This document shows, piece by piece, positions 1 to 8,423 of a stretch of 64,000 nucleotides of DNA. A model generated the notes under the pieces. It worked only from the letters and a program-made list of their open reading frames with translations, searched no databases and was not told the origin of the DNA. The translations under genes and the position numbers were made by a program. The stretch's first letter is position 1; the number at the start of each line of letters is the position of its first letter. The DNA comes from Streptomyces venezuelae (GTDB taxonomy: Bacteria; Actinomycetota; Actinomycetes; Streptomycetales; Streptomycetaceae): contig NZ_CP029194.1 of NCBI RefSeq assembly GCF_008642375.1, forward strand, positions 1,550,001 through 1,614,000. Reading direction: 5' to 3'.

Positions 1-1033
1 TGTAGCCGTATCCGCCGTGCAGTTGCAGACAGCGGTCGGCGACGCGCTTCTGCAGCTCGGTCGCCCACCACTTGGCCATGGAGGCGTGGACAGCGTCCAG
101 GGCGCCGCTCGCGTGCTCCTCGATGCAGCGGTCGACGAAGGTCCGGGTGACGGCGCACTCGGTGGCCATCTCGGCGATCTCGAAGCGGACGTGCTGGAGC
201 TTGGCGAGCGGCCGGCCGAAGGCCTCGCGCTCCTTGACGTACCGGCTGGTGATCTCCAGGAGGTGCTCGGCCCCGGCGATGCCGGCGACGGCGATGGCCA
301 GGCGCTCCTGGGCGAGGTTGGTCATCAGGTGCACGAAGGCGCCGTTGAGCTCGCCGAGCAGGTTCTCCTTGGGGACGCGGACGTCGTGGAAGAACAGCTC
401 GGCGGTGTCCTGGGACTTCTGGCCGATCTTGTCGAGGTTCCGGCCGCGTTCGAAGCCCTCGGCGCCGCGCTCCACGACGAGGAGGGAGAGGCCGTGCGCG
501 CCGCCCTCCGGGGTCGTCCGGGCTACGACGATCACGAGGTCGGCCAGGATGCCGTTGGAGATGAAGGTCTTGGAGCCGTTGAGGATCCAGTGGTCGCCGT
601 GGTCCTCGGCGGTGGTGCGGATGCCCTGGAGGTCGGAGCCCGCGCCGGGTTCGGTCATCGCGATGGCGGTGACGGTCTCGCCCGAGCAGAAGCCGGGCAG
701 CCAGCGCCGCTTCTGCTCGTCGGTGGCGAGCGAGGTGAGGTACGGGCCGATGATGTCGTTGTGCAGGCCGATGGCGAGCCCGGGGGCGCCGGCCCGGGTG
801 AACTCCTCGGCGAGGACGGCTCCGTAGCGGAAGTCGGGGGTGCCCCCGCCGCCGTACTCCTCGTCGACGGCGAGCCCGAGCAGCCCCTGCCGTCCGGCGG
901 CGAGCCAGACCTCACGGGAGACGACACCGTCCTTCTCCCACTGCTCGTAGTACGGCAGCACCTCCTTCTCCAGGAAGGTGCGGACGACCGCCCGGAAGGC
1001 CTCGTGGTCGGCGGTGTAGAGCTGACGCTTCAT
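1..1033 (-). CDS. Acyl-CoA dehydrogenase (C-terminus outside window)
   Basis: FAD-dependent acyl-CoA dehydrogenase, introducing an alpha,beta double bond into an acyl-CoA thioester. About 344 codons are visible from ATG 1033. The FAD/substrate motif MTEPGAGSD lies at residues 126-134, followed by the FISNG strand; the helical C-terminal domain carries YVKEREAFGRPL and reaches LHGGYGY, typical of the last tenth of the family, so only some 35-45 residues should be missing. Its ATG overlaps the TGA of the upstream racemase-like gene (ATGA), so the two are translationally coupled and probably act on the same branched or activated acyl-CoA. The substrate cannot be told from sequence. Confidence 0.93.
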   Translation of the reverse strand, partial: MKRQLYTADHEAFRAVVRTFLEKEVLPYYEQWEKDGVVSREVWLAAGRQGLLGLAVDEEYGGGGTPDFRYGAVLAEEFTRAGAPGLAIGLHNDIIGPYLTSLATDEQKRRWLPGFCSGETVTAIAMTEPGAGSDLQGIRTTAEDHGDHWILNGSKTFISNGILADLVIVVARTTPEGGAHGLSLLVVERGAEGFERGRNLDKIGQKSQDTAELFFHDVRVPKENLLGELNGAFVHLMTNLAQERLAIAVAGIAGAEHLLEITSRYVKEREAFGRPLAKLQHVRFEIAEMATECAVTRTFVDRCIEEHASGALDAVHASMAKWWATELQKRVADRCLQLHGGYGY

Positions 1034-2193
1034 GCTTCGGTCTCCTGGGTCTGGGGCGGGGTCGTCTCCCCGAGCGCGGGTACGGCCCAGTCGCGTGCGA
1101 CGGAGGTGGTGTCGGCACCGGGCAGGGCGGGGCCCGCGCGGAGGGTGCCGGGGGTGACGGAGAAGCGGGGTGCGGGGGCGGGCTGGGTGAGGCCGGAGTG
1201 TTCGGTGAAGGTGCCGCGGGCCGCGAGGTGCGGATGGGCGGGCGCCTCACGGAGCGAGAGGACCGGCGCCACGCAGGCGTCGGTGCCCTCGAAGACGGAC
1301 GTCCACTCCTCACGCGTACGGCTCCGGAAGCGCTCGGCGACGGCCGCGCGCAGTTCGGGCCAGCGGGCGAGGTCGCCGCGCAGGGCATCGGCCTCCTCGA
1401 TGCCGAGGAGGCGGCCGAACTCCGCGTAGAACTGCCCTTCCAGTGCGCCGACCGCCATGTGTCCGCCGTCGGAGGTCTCGTAGACGCCGTAGAAGGGACA
1501 GCCGCCGTCGAGGAGGTTGACCCCCCGGCGGTCCTGCCAGCCGCCGGCCGCGAGCATGCCGTGGATCATGGTGGTGAGGTGGGCGGTGCCGTCGACGATG
1601 GCGGCGTCGACGACCTGGCCCTCGCCGTGCGCCCGCGCGTGCTGGAGGGCGGCGAGGACGCCGATGACGAGGTAGAGGGAGCCGCCCGCGTAGTCGCCGA
1701 CGAGGTTCGCGGGGACGGTGGGCGGGCCGTCCGGGTCGGGGCCGATCATGCCCAGGGCGCCGGTGATCGCGATGTACCCGATGTCGTGCCCCGCGGTCGC
1801 GGCGAGCGGCCCGTCCTGGCCCCAGCCGGTCATCCGGCCGTAGACGAGCCGGGGGTTGCGGGCGAGGCAGGGCTCGGGGCCGACGCCGAGGCGTTCGGCG
1901 ACGCCGGGGCGGTAGCCCTCGACGAGGATGTCGGCGCGCGCGACGAGGTCGAGCACGGTGGCGGGGCCGTCGTCGGCCTTGAGGTCGACAAGGACGGAGC
2001 GCTTGTTGCGGTTGGTGAGGTCGCGGGCCGGGTCGATGCCGAGGCCGGCGCCGCCGGGGCGGTCGACGCGCACGACGTCGGCGCCGAGGTCGGCCAGGAG
2101 CATGGCGGCGAAGGGGCCGGGGCCGATACCGGCCAGTTCGACCACGCGCACCCCGGCGAGCGGGCCGTTCCGGGCGGTGTGCGTCGTGCTCAT
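1030..2193 (-). CDS. CaiB/BaiF CoA-transferase family protein, alpha-methylacyl-CoA racemase-like
   Basis: A 387-aa family III CoA-transferase fold protein. The three catalytic residues known from mycobacterial alpha-methylacyl-CoA racemase are conserved at matching spacing: His136 in AGHDIGYIA, Asp167 in NLVGDYAGG and Glu252 in VGALEGQFYAEF. A racemase that epimerises 2-methylacyl-CoA is therefore more likely than a CoA-transferase. This is inference from residues, not assay. The ATG at 2193 is chosen because homology begins directly after it; the open frame extends far upstream only as low-complexity sequence. It is the first gene of a two-gene operon with the overlapping acyl-CoA dehydrogenase and diverges from the reductase at 2375 across about 180 bp that must hold both promoters. 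Confidence 0.9.
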   Translation of the reverse strand: MSTTHTARNGPLAGVRVVELAGIGPGPFAAMLLADLGADVVRVDRPGGAGLGIDPARDLTNRNKRSVLVDLKADDGPATVLDLVARADILVEGYRPGVAERLGVGPEPCLARNPRLVYGRMTGWGQDGPLAATAGHDIGYIAITGALGMIGPDPDGPPTVPANLVGDYAGGSLYLVIGVLAALQHARAHGEGQVVDAAIVDGTAHLTTMIHGMLAAGGWQDRRGVNLLDGGCPFYGVYETSDGGHMAVGALEGQFYAEFGRLLGIEEADALRGDLARWPELRAAVAERFRSRTREEWTSVFEGTDACVAPVLSLREAPAHPHLAARGTFTEHSGLTQPAPAPRFSVTPGTLRAGPALPGADTTSVARDWAVPALGETTPPQTQETEA

Positions 2194-2374
2194 CGAGCCC
2201 CCAGGAGTGTGTGACACCAATGATGTAACACCGGAGATGCTAGGAACGTGTTCCACTCGGCACAAGCCCCCCGGCCGAGCAAGCGCTTGGAAATCACGTC
2301 GGCGCGGAGTTCCGCTATTCTCCGCCGACGACAACCGCGCGCGGCGGCGCGGTACGGCCGAAATGAGGGGCTGG

Positions 2375-3700
2375 ATGGAGACAGGGGCGGGCACGGGACG
2401 CGGGGCCGGGGCGGGACCGGGCGGCGCGTCGGACGGCACGGGAGCGGAGGGCGGCGCGCGGGCGGGGGACGGCACGTCGGCGCAGGACGGCACGTCGGCT
2501 GAGGTCGGCGAGGGAGCCGGAGACGGCGCACGCCGGCCGTACGACGTCGTGCTCTTCGGGGCGACCGGCTTCGTGGGCGCGCTCACCGCCGAGTACCTGG
2601 CCGAGCACGCCCCCACCGAGTGCCGCTGGGCGCTCGCGGGGCGCAGCCGCACCGGGCTCGAGGCCCTGCGCGAGCGGCTCGCCGCCCGGTGGCCGCACTG
2701 CGCGGAGCTGCCGCTGCTCGTCGCCGACGCCGACGATCCGGACTCGCTGCGCGCGCTCGCCGAGTCCGCCCGGGTGGTGGCGACGACCGTCGGCCCCTAC
2801 GTCTGGTACGGGGAGGGGCTGGTCGCCGCCTGCGCGGAGGCCGGGACGGACTGTGTGGACCTCACCGGCGAGGCCGAGTTCGTGGACCTCATGTACGTCC
2901 GGCACGACGCGCGCGCCCGCGAGACCGGGGCCCGGATCGTCCACGCCTGCGGCTTCGACTCCGTCCCGCACGACCTGGGCGTGTACTTCACCGTCCAGCA
3001 GCTCCCGGCGGGCGTACCGCTCCGCGTCGACGGCTTCGTGCGGGTCGGGGCCACCTTCTCCGGCGGGACCTTCGCCTCGGCTCTGACCGCGCTCGGCCGG
3101 GGCCGGCAGATCCTGGAGGCCGCCCGCGAGCGGCGCCTGTACGCGCCGAGGCTGGTGGGCCGGCGGGCCCGCGCGCCGCTGGGCAGCCCCCGCTTCAGCC
3201 GGGAGACGGGCACCTGGGCCCTGCCGCTGCCGACGCTCGACCCGCAGGTGGTGGCCCGCTCGGCCGCCGCCCTCGACCGGTACGGGCCGGACTTCCGCTA
3301 CCGCCACTACGCCTCCGTGAAGACGCTCCCGATGGCCCTGGGCGGCACGGCGGCCATCGGCACCGGCGTGGTGGCGGCTCAACTCCCGCCGGTGCGGCGA
3401 TGGCTGATGGACCGTTACCGACCGGGCCAGGGCCCGTCGGAGGAGCGGCGCGCCCGCAGCTGGTTCTCGGTGCGGTTCGTCGGCGAGGGCGGCGGGCGGC
3501 GGGTCTTCACCGAGGTGTCGGGCGGCGACCCGGGGTACGACGAGACGGCCAAGATGCTCGCCGAGTCGGCGCTCTGCCTTGCCTTCGACGCCCTGCCGAA
3601 GACGGCGGGCCAGGTGACGACGGCGGTCGCGATGGGCGACGCGCTGATCGAGCGGCTCCGCGCGGCGGGCATCGGCTTCCGGGTGGCACACCGGGGGTGA
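2375..3700 (+). CDS. Saccharopine dehydrogenase-like NAD(P)-binding protein (trans-acting enoyl reductase type)
   Basis: A 441-aa protein with an N-terminal Rossmann fold: GATGFVG at residues 62-68 followed by LAGRSRTGLEALRERL. The body carries HACGFDSVPHDLG and GGTFAS, as in actinobacterial saccharopine-dehydrogenase-like proteins that include mycobacterial trans-acting enoyl reductases of polyketide lipid synthesis. Its substrate here is unknown. Residues 1-52 are an unusual Gly/Ala/Asp-rich tail that is probably disordered. ATG 2375 has GAGGGG four bases upstream; ATG 2363 in the same frame is an alternative with a poorer ribosome site. Divergence from an acyl-CoA racemase/dehydrogenase pair hints at a lipid role. 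Confidence 0.82.
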   Translation: METGAGTGRGAGAGPGGASDGTGAEGGARAGDGTSAQDGTSAEVGEGAGDGARRPYDVVLFGATGFVGALTAEYLAEHAPTECRWALAGRSRTGLEALRERLAARWPHCAELPLLVADADDPDSLRALAESARVVATTVGPYVWYGEGLVAACAEAGTDCVDLTGEAEFVDLMYVRHDARARETGARIVHACGFDSVPHDLGVYFTVQQLPAGVPLRVDGFVRVGATFSGGTFASALTALGRGRQILEAARERRLYAPRLVGRRARAPLGSPRFSRETGTWALPLPTLDPQVVARSAAALDRYGPDFRYRHYASVKTLPMALGGTAAIGTGVVAAQLPPVRRWLMDRYRPGQGPSEERRARSWFSVRFVGEGGGRRVFTEVSGGDPGYDETAKMLAESALCLAFDALPKTAGQVTTAVAMGDALIERLRAAGIGFRVAHRG

Positions 3701-3730
3701 TCCGCGCGGCGGATCGGGGCGCGGCCGGCC

Positions 3731-4102
3731 TCAGAACCGCACGAGACGGAAGGGGTGACCGGCCGGGTCGGCATAGACACGCCAGGCCGCGTCACCACTC
3801 CCGTTGTCGAGCGGTACGGCCCCGAGCGCGAGGACGGCCTCATGGGCGGCGCCCAGGTCGTCGACCCGCACGTCGAGGTGGAACTGCTGCTCGGGCGCAC
3901 CCCAGACGGGCGGCCGGTGATCGGCCACGCTCTGAAAGGCGAGTACCGGACCGCGCTCGCCCCGCAGCACGGCGGAACCCTCGCCGACGGCCCACCGGGC
4001 TTCCGGACTCTCCACCTGACCACCGATCAACTTCCGGTAGAACTCGGCGAGTTCCCGGGCATCCGGACAATCGAGCACAAGGCTCCGCAGCCGCCCGATC
4101 AC
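3731..4102 (-). CDS. VOC family (glyoxalase/bleomycin-resistance-like) protein
   Basis: A single-module vicinal-oxygen-chelate protein of about 123 aa. It begins IGRLRSLVLDCPDARELAEFY, where the family's first beta strand and helix start, and includes FHLDVRVDDLGAAHEAVLALGA and a closing YADPAGHPFRLV. Such proteins dimerise to form a metal or ligand site; this subtype is generally uncharacterised and no substrate can be assigned. I chose the GTG at 4102 because similarity begins there. An ATG at 4186 in frame would add 28 unconserved residues. It is convergent with the reductase ending at 3700. Confidence 0.8.
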   Translation of the reverse strand: MIGRLRSLVLDCPDARELAEFYRKLIGGQVESPEARWAVGEGSAVLRGERGPVLAFQSVADHRPPVWGAPEQQFHLDVRVDDLGAAHEAVLALGAVPLDNGSGDAAWRVYADPAGHPFRLVRF

Positions 4103-4311
4103 ACCGGGGTCCGGACGACGAGGGCGTACAGGAAAAGGGGTGTTGTCATGAACCCCACTATGCCCGGCCGCCTCGGGGGCCGACATCCGTACACATACTC
4201 AGAACTGCCTGAGGTACTCGACCGGACGCGAGTAGGTGTCATCGCCGTGGCCGTCCTCCCCACGACCCTGATCGCGAGGCGGAGGGTGCGGCAGGGGAAC
4301 TCGCTGTCGAG

Positions 4312-5016
4312 TCATGGAAGTTCCGGTCGACCGAGCGCCTCCTTCAGGGCGCGACGGCAGAGCGAGTCGGCGTGGCGGGTGGTTTCGGGGATGCGGTAGC
4401 GCGGGGCGAGATGGAGGGTGTGGGCGCAGGCGCCGGCGAGGGAGATCCGGTGGCCGACGGAGACGAAGACCGGCTTCACCCCGGCCTGCGTGCGCAGGGC
4501 CCGGCCCACCTCCTCGCCTTCGGCCAGGAGCGGGGCGAAGTCGCCGCGCGCGGCGCCGGGTTGCTCGTACGTGAAGGTGAAGGGGTTCTTGGCGACGCCG
4601 ATGGACGGCCGTCCGGTGAGCACCCCGAGGTGGCTCGCGAGGCCGAAGCGGCGGGGGTGGGCGAGGCCGTAGCCGTCGCAGACGAGCAGGCCGGGGTCGG
4701 CGGTCAGGGAGTCGAGCGCGGCGAGCACCGTCGGGATCTCACGGAAGGCGAGGAGCCCCGGGACGTACGGGAAGGAGACGCGGCCGACCGCCGTGGCCTC
4801 CTCGACCACGTCGAGGGTACGGGTGTCGAGGACGACGGCCGCGGCGGCGACGAGGTCGCGCTCGTCGTCGTAGGCCACGTCGAGCCCGGTGACGTGCCCC
4901 TCGCCGACGGCCGGTCCCGGCTCGTCGAGCACGATGCGTCCGCGCAGCTCCCGCTGGACGTCCCGTGCGGTGTCCTCGTCGGCGGGCCAGTCCGCCGGAA
5001 TGCCGATGATCGTCAT
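4312..5016 (-). CDS. nfi: Endonuclease V (deoxyinosine 3' endonuclease)
   Basis: A 234-aa endonuclease V, which nicks DNA one base 3' of deoxyinosine to start alternative repair of deaminated adenine. Metal-binding and wedge motifs are in order: Asp46 in VTGLDVAYD, the PYVP strand-separating wedge at 83-86, Glu93 in LLAFRE, Asp114 in LVCDGYG, and SIGVAKN near 138-144. ATG 5016 opens the conserved MTIIGIPADW; frame upstream to 5124 is not conserved. It is divergent from the YciI gene, whose start lies 107 bp away, so the two share an intergenic promoter region. Confidence 0.93.
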   Translation of the reverse strand: MTIIGIPADWPADEDTARDVQRELRGRIVLDEPGPAVGEGHVTGLDVAYDDERDLVAAAAVVLDTRTLDVVEEATAVGRVSFPYVPGLLAFREIPTVLAALDSLTADPGLLVCDGYGLAHPRRFGLASHLGVLTGRPSIGVAKNPFTFTYEQPGAARGDFAPLLAEGEEVGRALRTQAGVKPVFVSVGHRISLAGACAHTLHLAPRYRIPETTRHADSLCRRALKEALGRPELP

Positions 5017-5122
5017 AGTGCGGGCCACCCTACGGTCCCCCGTTCCGGTCCCCTTCCCTTCCCCGTTCCGAGGACCGGAACGCCTCGTCGGAGCGGGCCG
5101 GGTCCCCGGTAGCCTGGCGATC

Positions 5123-5422
5123 ATGTTCGTACTGGAATTGACCTACACCGCGCCCGTCGAGCAGGTGGACGCACTGCTCGACGCGCACATCGAGTGGCTC
5201 GACGCGCAGTACGCCGCCGGGGTGTTCATCGCCTCGGGGCGGAAGAACCCGCGCGACGGCGGCGTGATCCTGGCCGCCGGGGTCGGCCGCGCGGAGATCG
5301 AGGAGATCGCGGCGGCCGACCCGTTCAGCACCGAGGGCGTGTGCGCTTACCGGATCACGGAGTTCTACGCGACCAAGACGGCCGACGGGATCGCCGCGTA
5401 CCGGGAGGAGCTGCCCTCCTAG
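5123..5422 (+). CDS. YciI family protein
   Basis: A 99-aa ferredoxin-like alpha/beta protein of the YciI group. The N-terminus MFVLELTYTAPVEQVDALL leads to DAHIEWLDAQYAAG, carrying the conserved His, then FIASGRKNPRDGGVILA and an Asp-containing DPFSTEGV stretch that together form the presumed active-site cleft. Family members include a chlorinated-catechol dehydrochlorinase, but most have no known reaction. The TAG stop is part of the CTAG tetranucleotide into which the adjacent insertion sequence integrated; the duplication preserves the stop. Confidence 0.88.
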   Translation: MFVLELTYTAPVEQVDALLDAHIEWLDAQYAAGVFIASGRKNPRDGGVILAAGVGRAEIEEIAAADPFSTEGVCAYRITEFYATKTADGIAAYREELPS

Positions 5423-6422
5423 GACTTGTCCGGCCGATCATGTGACTACTCCGTAGTCGTGTCGTTGATGTGGACATGGGGCGGGGTGATCTGACGGATG
5501 CCGAGTGGGAACGGCTGCGGCCGTTCCTGCCGGTCAGCAACAGGCGTTGCGGCAGGTGGCGGGATCACCGGCAGGTGATCAACGGGATTCTGCACCGGGT
5601 GCGGACCGGCGTTCAGTGGCGTGACCTGCCTGAACGGTTCGGCCCGTGGAAAACGGTCTATGAACGCCACCGTCTGTGGTCGGCCGACGGAACCTGGGAA
5701 CGCCTGCTCCAGCAGGTGCAGGCCGAGGTCGACGCGGCCGGGGAGATCGACTGGGACATCTCGGTCGACTCCACCATCGTGCGGGCACATCAGCACGCCG
5801 CCGGCGCCCGGACCGAACCACCGTCGGCTCCCGGCTCAAAGGGGGGACGCGGCGGGAGAACACCAGGGCGAAATGCCGTGGCAGAGCCTCGTCGACCGCC
5901 TGGTGGAGGTGGTGCAGGAGGTGAGGGCCTGGGCCGCTCGCGGGGCGGGTTTACCACCAAGCTCCACCTGAGCGCGGACGGCCGCTGCCGCCCGCTTTCC
6001 CTGATCGTCACACCGGGACAGCGGGCGGACTGCACGCAGTTTCAGCCCGTGCTGGAGAAGATTCGCGTCTCGCGGATCGGGCCGGGCAGTCCGCGCAAGA
6101 AGCCTGACAGCCTCGCGGCGGACAAGGCTTACAGCAACGGCCCGTGCCGCGAGTACCTGCGGCGGAGGGGAATCCGGCACACGATTCCGGAGAAGACCGA
6201 CAGCCAGGCCGCCCGCCTGCGCAAAGGCTCACGCGGCGGACGGCCACCTGGCTTCGACGAAGAACGGTACAAGAAGCGCAACACCGTCGAACGGACGATC
6301 AACCGGCTCAAACACGCCAGAGCAGTGGCCACCCGCTACGACAAGCGCGGCTACGTCTTCCTCGGCACCGTTACCGCCGCAACCCTCGCCATCTGGTTCC
6401 GCACGTGACGGCCGGACAAGTC
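5423..6422. mobile_element. IS5-family insertion sequence, 1,000 bp, CTAG target duplication
   Basis: The element is bounded by a perfect 13-bp terminal inverted repeat, GACTTGTCCGGCC at 5423-5435 and its complement at 6410-6422. It is flanked by the direct repeat CTAG at 5419-5422 and 6423-6426, which I read as the target-site duplication. It contains one intact transposase gene on the plus strand. Removing the element and one CTAG joins a YciI gene and a serine-hydrolase gene tail to tail, with CTAG supplying the TAG stop on both strands. The intact inverted repeats and single uninterrupted transposase frame suggest a recent, possibly active insertion. Confidence 0.92.
5470..6408 (+). CDS. 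IS5 family DDE transposase
   Basis: A 312-aa transposase filling nearly all of the insertion sequence. An N-terminal helix-turn-helix-like region (LTDAEWERLRPFLP) precedes an RNase-H-like catalytic core with Asp100 in ISVDSTIVRAHQH, Asp218 in LAADKAYSNG and Glu274 in RNTVERTINRLK. Between the first two lies a Gly/Arg-rich loop (about 118-158). Many IS5 relatives split this region between two frames; here it is one continuous frame. Start is GTG 5470 or, two codons later, ATG 5476. Confidence 0.93.
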   Translation: MDMGRGDLTDAEWERLRPFLPVSNRRCGRWRDHRQVINGILHRVRTGVQWRDLPERFGPWKTVYERHRLWSADGTWERLLQQVQAEVDAAGEIDWDISVDSTIVRAHQHAAGARTEPPSAPGSKGGRGGRTPGRNAVAEPRRPPGGGGAGGEGLGRSRGGFTTKLHLSADGRCRPLSLIVTPGQRADCTQFQPVLEKIRVSRIGPGSPRKKPDSLAADKAYSNGPCREYLRRRGIRHTIPEKTDSQAARLRKGSRGGRPPGFDEERYKKRNTVERTINRLKHARAVATRYDKRGYVFLGTVTAATLAIWFRT

Positions 6423-7517
6423 CTAGGCAAACACCGCCTTGACCAGTGTCTGCTTCACCCTCTCGAACGTCCCGGCCATGGTGGGCAGGTCCATTTCGAC
6501 GTCCCCGGAGGTCAGCGAGCCGGTCAGGGTCTTGGTGCCGTCGGGCGTGCTGTACATCAATGCGCCCCAGCCCCAGAACCCTCCGTTGTGGTGGAGGACA
6601 GTGCCGCCGCCGTCCAGCTCCTCCACGAACACCCCCAGGCCGTAACCCATCGTGGGGTCCGCGACGCGCATCTCGGCCAGAAGCTCGGGCGAGACGAGCT
6701 TGCCGCTGTTCAGCGCGGAGAAGAACGTGTGGAGGTCCCGGCTGGTCGAGATCATGTCGCCGGCGGCGGATACCCAGGAGGGGTTGAAGCGGGTGGTGTC
6801 AACCACCTTCCACTGTCCGGCGTCGTCGTAGCCGAAGTAGCCGTGGGCGTGCGGCTCGGGGATGTCCTCCCGGGTCTCCGGAAGGAGGGTGCCCGTCAGC
6901 CCGAGCGGGCCCAGGATCAGCCGGTGCGTCTCCTCGGGCAGCGAGCAGCCGGTGACCTGCTCGATCAGCAGCCTGGCCAGGACGTAGTTGGTGTTGGAGT
7001 AGCTCCAGGCCGTCCCCGGATCGAACCGCGCCGGCTTCGCCAACGCCCCCCGCACCAGCTCCTCCGGCCGGTAGGTCGCGTGCTGCAGGTCCACCCACTC
7101 CTTGCCCCACCCGGCGACCACACCGGGTTCGACCGACCCGTCCTTGGAGAACTCGCCGGTGAAGTTGAACAACCCGCTGGTGTGCTGCAGGAGCATCCGT
7201 ACGGTGATCCGCCGGTCGAGCCGGAACTCGTGCAAGTGGTCGGCCACCAGGTCCTCGAGGCCGAGCCGGCCCTCGGCCACCAGCTGCAGGACGACGGTCG
7301 CGACAAAGGTCTTGGTGACGCTGCCGACCCGAAAGTGCCCGTCGGTCGGCGGCTTCGCGGTCCGGCCCAGCTCGCTCACCCCGGCGCTGCCGACCCACTC
7401 GCCGAGCTCGTCGTTCACGCGCAGCTGCACGCCGGCGAATCCGGCGTCGACGATCTCCTGCATGGCCTTCCGCAGCTCGGGGCGGTCCTGCGCGGCGGCG
7501 GTGTTCTGCTCACTCAT
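6423..7517 (-). CDS. Serine hydrolase, class C beta-lactamase/D-Ala-D-Ala carboxypeptidase-like
   Basis: A 364-aa penicillin-binding-protein-fold hydrolase. The active-site motifs are SVTK (Ser66, Lys69), YSN at 173-175 and a HNG triad at 310-312 in place of KTG. No signal peptide is visible, so unlike secreted relatives it is probably cytoplasmic and acts as an esterase or peptidase; true beta-lactamase activity cannot be inferred. It diverges from a MerR regulator with 95 bp between starts and a shared operator-like dyad, so the MerR protein probably controls it. Its TAG stop lies in the CTAG duplicated by the adjacent insertion sequence. Confidence 0.9.
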   Translation of the reverse strand: MSEQNTAAAQDRPELRKAMQEIVDAGFAGVQLRVNDELGEWVGSAGVSELGRTAKPPTDGHFRVGSVTKTFVATVVLQLVAEGRLGLEDLVADHLHEFRLDRRITVRMLLQHTSGLFNFTGEFSKDGSVEPGVVAGWGKEWVDLQHATYRPEELVRGALAKPARFDPGTAWSYSNTNYVLARLLIEQVTGCSLPEETHRLILGPLGLTGTLLPETREDIPEPHAHGYFGYDDAGQWKVVDTTRFNPSWVSAAGDMISTSRDLHTFFSALNSGKLVSPELLAEMRVADPTMGYGLGVFVEELDGGGTVLHHNGGFWGWGALMYSTPDGTKTLTGSLTSGDVEMDLPTMAGTFERVKQTLVKAVFA

Positions 7518-7560
7518 GGTGATTCCTCATCTCGCGTCAGCGGGTGTGAGATGAGCGTGG

Positions 7561-7581
7561 ACCCTGACCCAAGGTCAAGGT
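7561..7581. promoter_or_regulatory. MerR-type operator between serine hydrolase and merR genes
   Basis: The dyad ACCCTGACC-caa-GGTCAAGGT has arms matching at eight of nine positions. On the minus strand TTGACC hexamers precede it, as expected of a MerR-activated promoter with an over-long spacer. It sits 44 bp upstream of the hydrolase start and 31 bp upstream of the regulator start, so it could serve both. Confidence 0.6.
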
Positions 7582-7612
7582 CAAGGCAATGGCGGAGCGT
7601 TACTCTCACCCC

Positions 7613-8389
7613 ATGGCACAGGGGCTCACGATCGGTCAGGCAGCAGCTTTCGTCGACATCACCGTCAAGACGGTGCGGCACTACCACCGGCTCGGCCTGG
7701 TCGCCGAACCGGAACGCGACCATTCCGGCTACCGGCGCTACGGTTCGACTGACCTGCTGCGCCTTGTCCAGGTCCGGGCCCTGGCCGGGGCGGGCGTACC
7801 GCTGGCCGAGATCGGCGATCTGCTCGACGCCGAGCCCGAGCGGTTCGCCACCGCCCTGGACGACGTCCGCCGCCGGCTCACCGAACAGATCGAGGAGCTG
7901 ACCGCCCGCCGCGACACCCTGCACCGGCTCGCCCACGGTGACCGCGCCCTGCTGCCCGACCGGGCCTGCGCGGTCCTGGAGCGACTCGCCGAGCTCGACT
8001 TCAGCCCCGACTACGTCACCACCCAGCGGGAGGCCCTGGTGCTGTCGCGGGCGCTGACTCCCGAGGTCTTCGACCTCTTCCTGGCCAACCTCGAACACCG
8101 GCTCGACGACCCTGAGTTCGTCGAGCTGACCAAGCGCGGCTGGGAGGCGAGGTCCTGGGATCCCGACGACCCGCGGATCGAGGAGCTGGCCTCAGCGGTG
8201 GCCGCCAACCTGCTGGGCGCCCGCGCGCTGCTGACGCTGCCGGCCAAGCAACCGCACGGTCCCGACGCGGCCTCCCGGTACGGCGTGGTCAACCACCACC
8301 GGGAGGACGAGGCGCCGTCCGTCGCCCGGCTGAACGGGCTGGTCGAGGGGCACCTGCGCGCGGCGGGCATTGATATCCCGCGTCAGTGA
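7613..8389 (+). CDS. MerR family transcriptional regulator
   Basis: A 258-aa regulator. The winged helix-turn-helix opens LTIGQAAAFVDITVKTVRHYH (residues about 4-24) and continues through SGYRRYGSTDLLRLVQVRALAGAGVPLAEI; a dimerisation helix follows near residues 85-105 and a roughly 130-residue effector domain without recognisable metal-binding cysteines. Family members twist an over-spaced promoter to activate it on ligand binding. ATG 7613 is chosen because the HTH starts right after it; ATG 7589 in frame would overlap the operator. The divergent serine hydrolase is its likely target. Confidence 0.9.
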   Translation: MAQGLTIGQAAAFVDITVKTVRHYHRLGLVAEPERDHSGYRRYGSTDLLRLVQVRALAGAGVPLAEIGDLLDAEPERFATALDDVRRRLTEQIEELTARRDTLHRLAHGDRALLPDRACAVLERLAELDFSPDYVTTQREALVLSRALTPEVFDLFLANLEHRLDDPEFVELTKRGWEARSWDPDDPRIEELASAVAANLLGARALLTLPAKQPHGPDAASRYGVVNHHREDEAPSVARLNGLVEGHLRAAGIDIPRQ

Positions 8390-8423
8390 TGGACTGCTGC
8401 GAACTTGATCGCCCGGACAGGGC

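Noticed and set aside
4103..4150. A short minus-strand frame MTTPLFLYALVVRTPV ending as the VOC gene starts, possible leader peptide
   Set aside because: It has no convincing ribosome-binding site and no reason for leader control; coincidence is likely in high-GC DNA.
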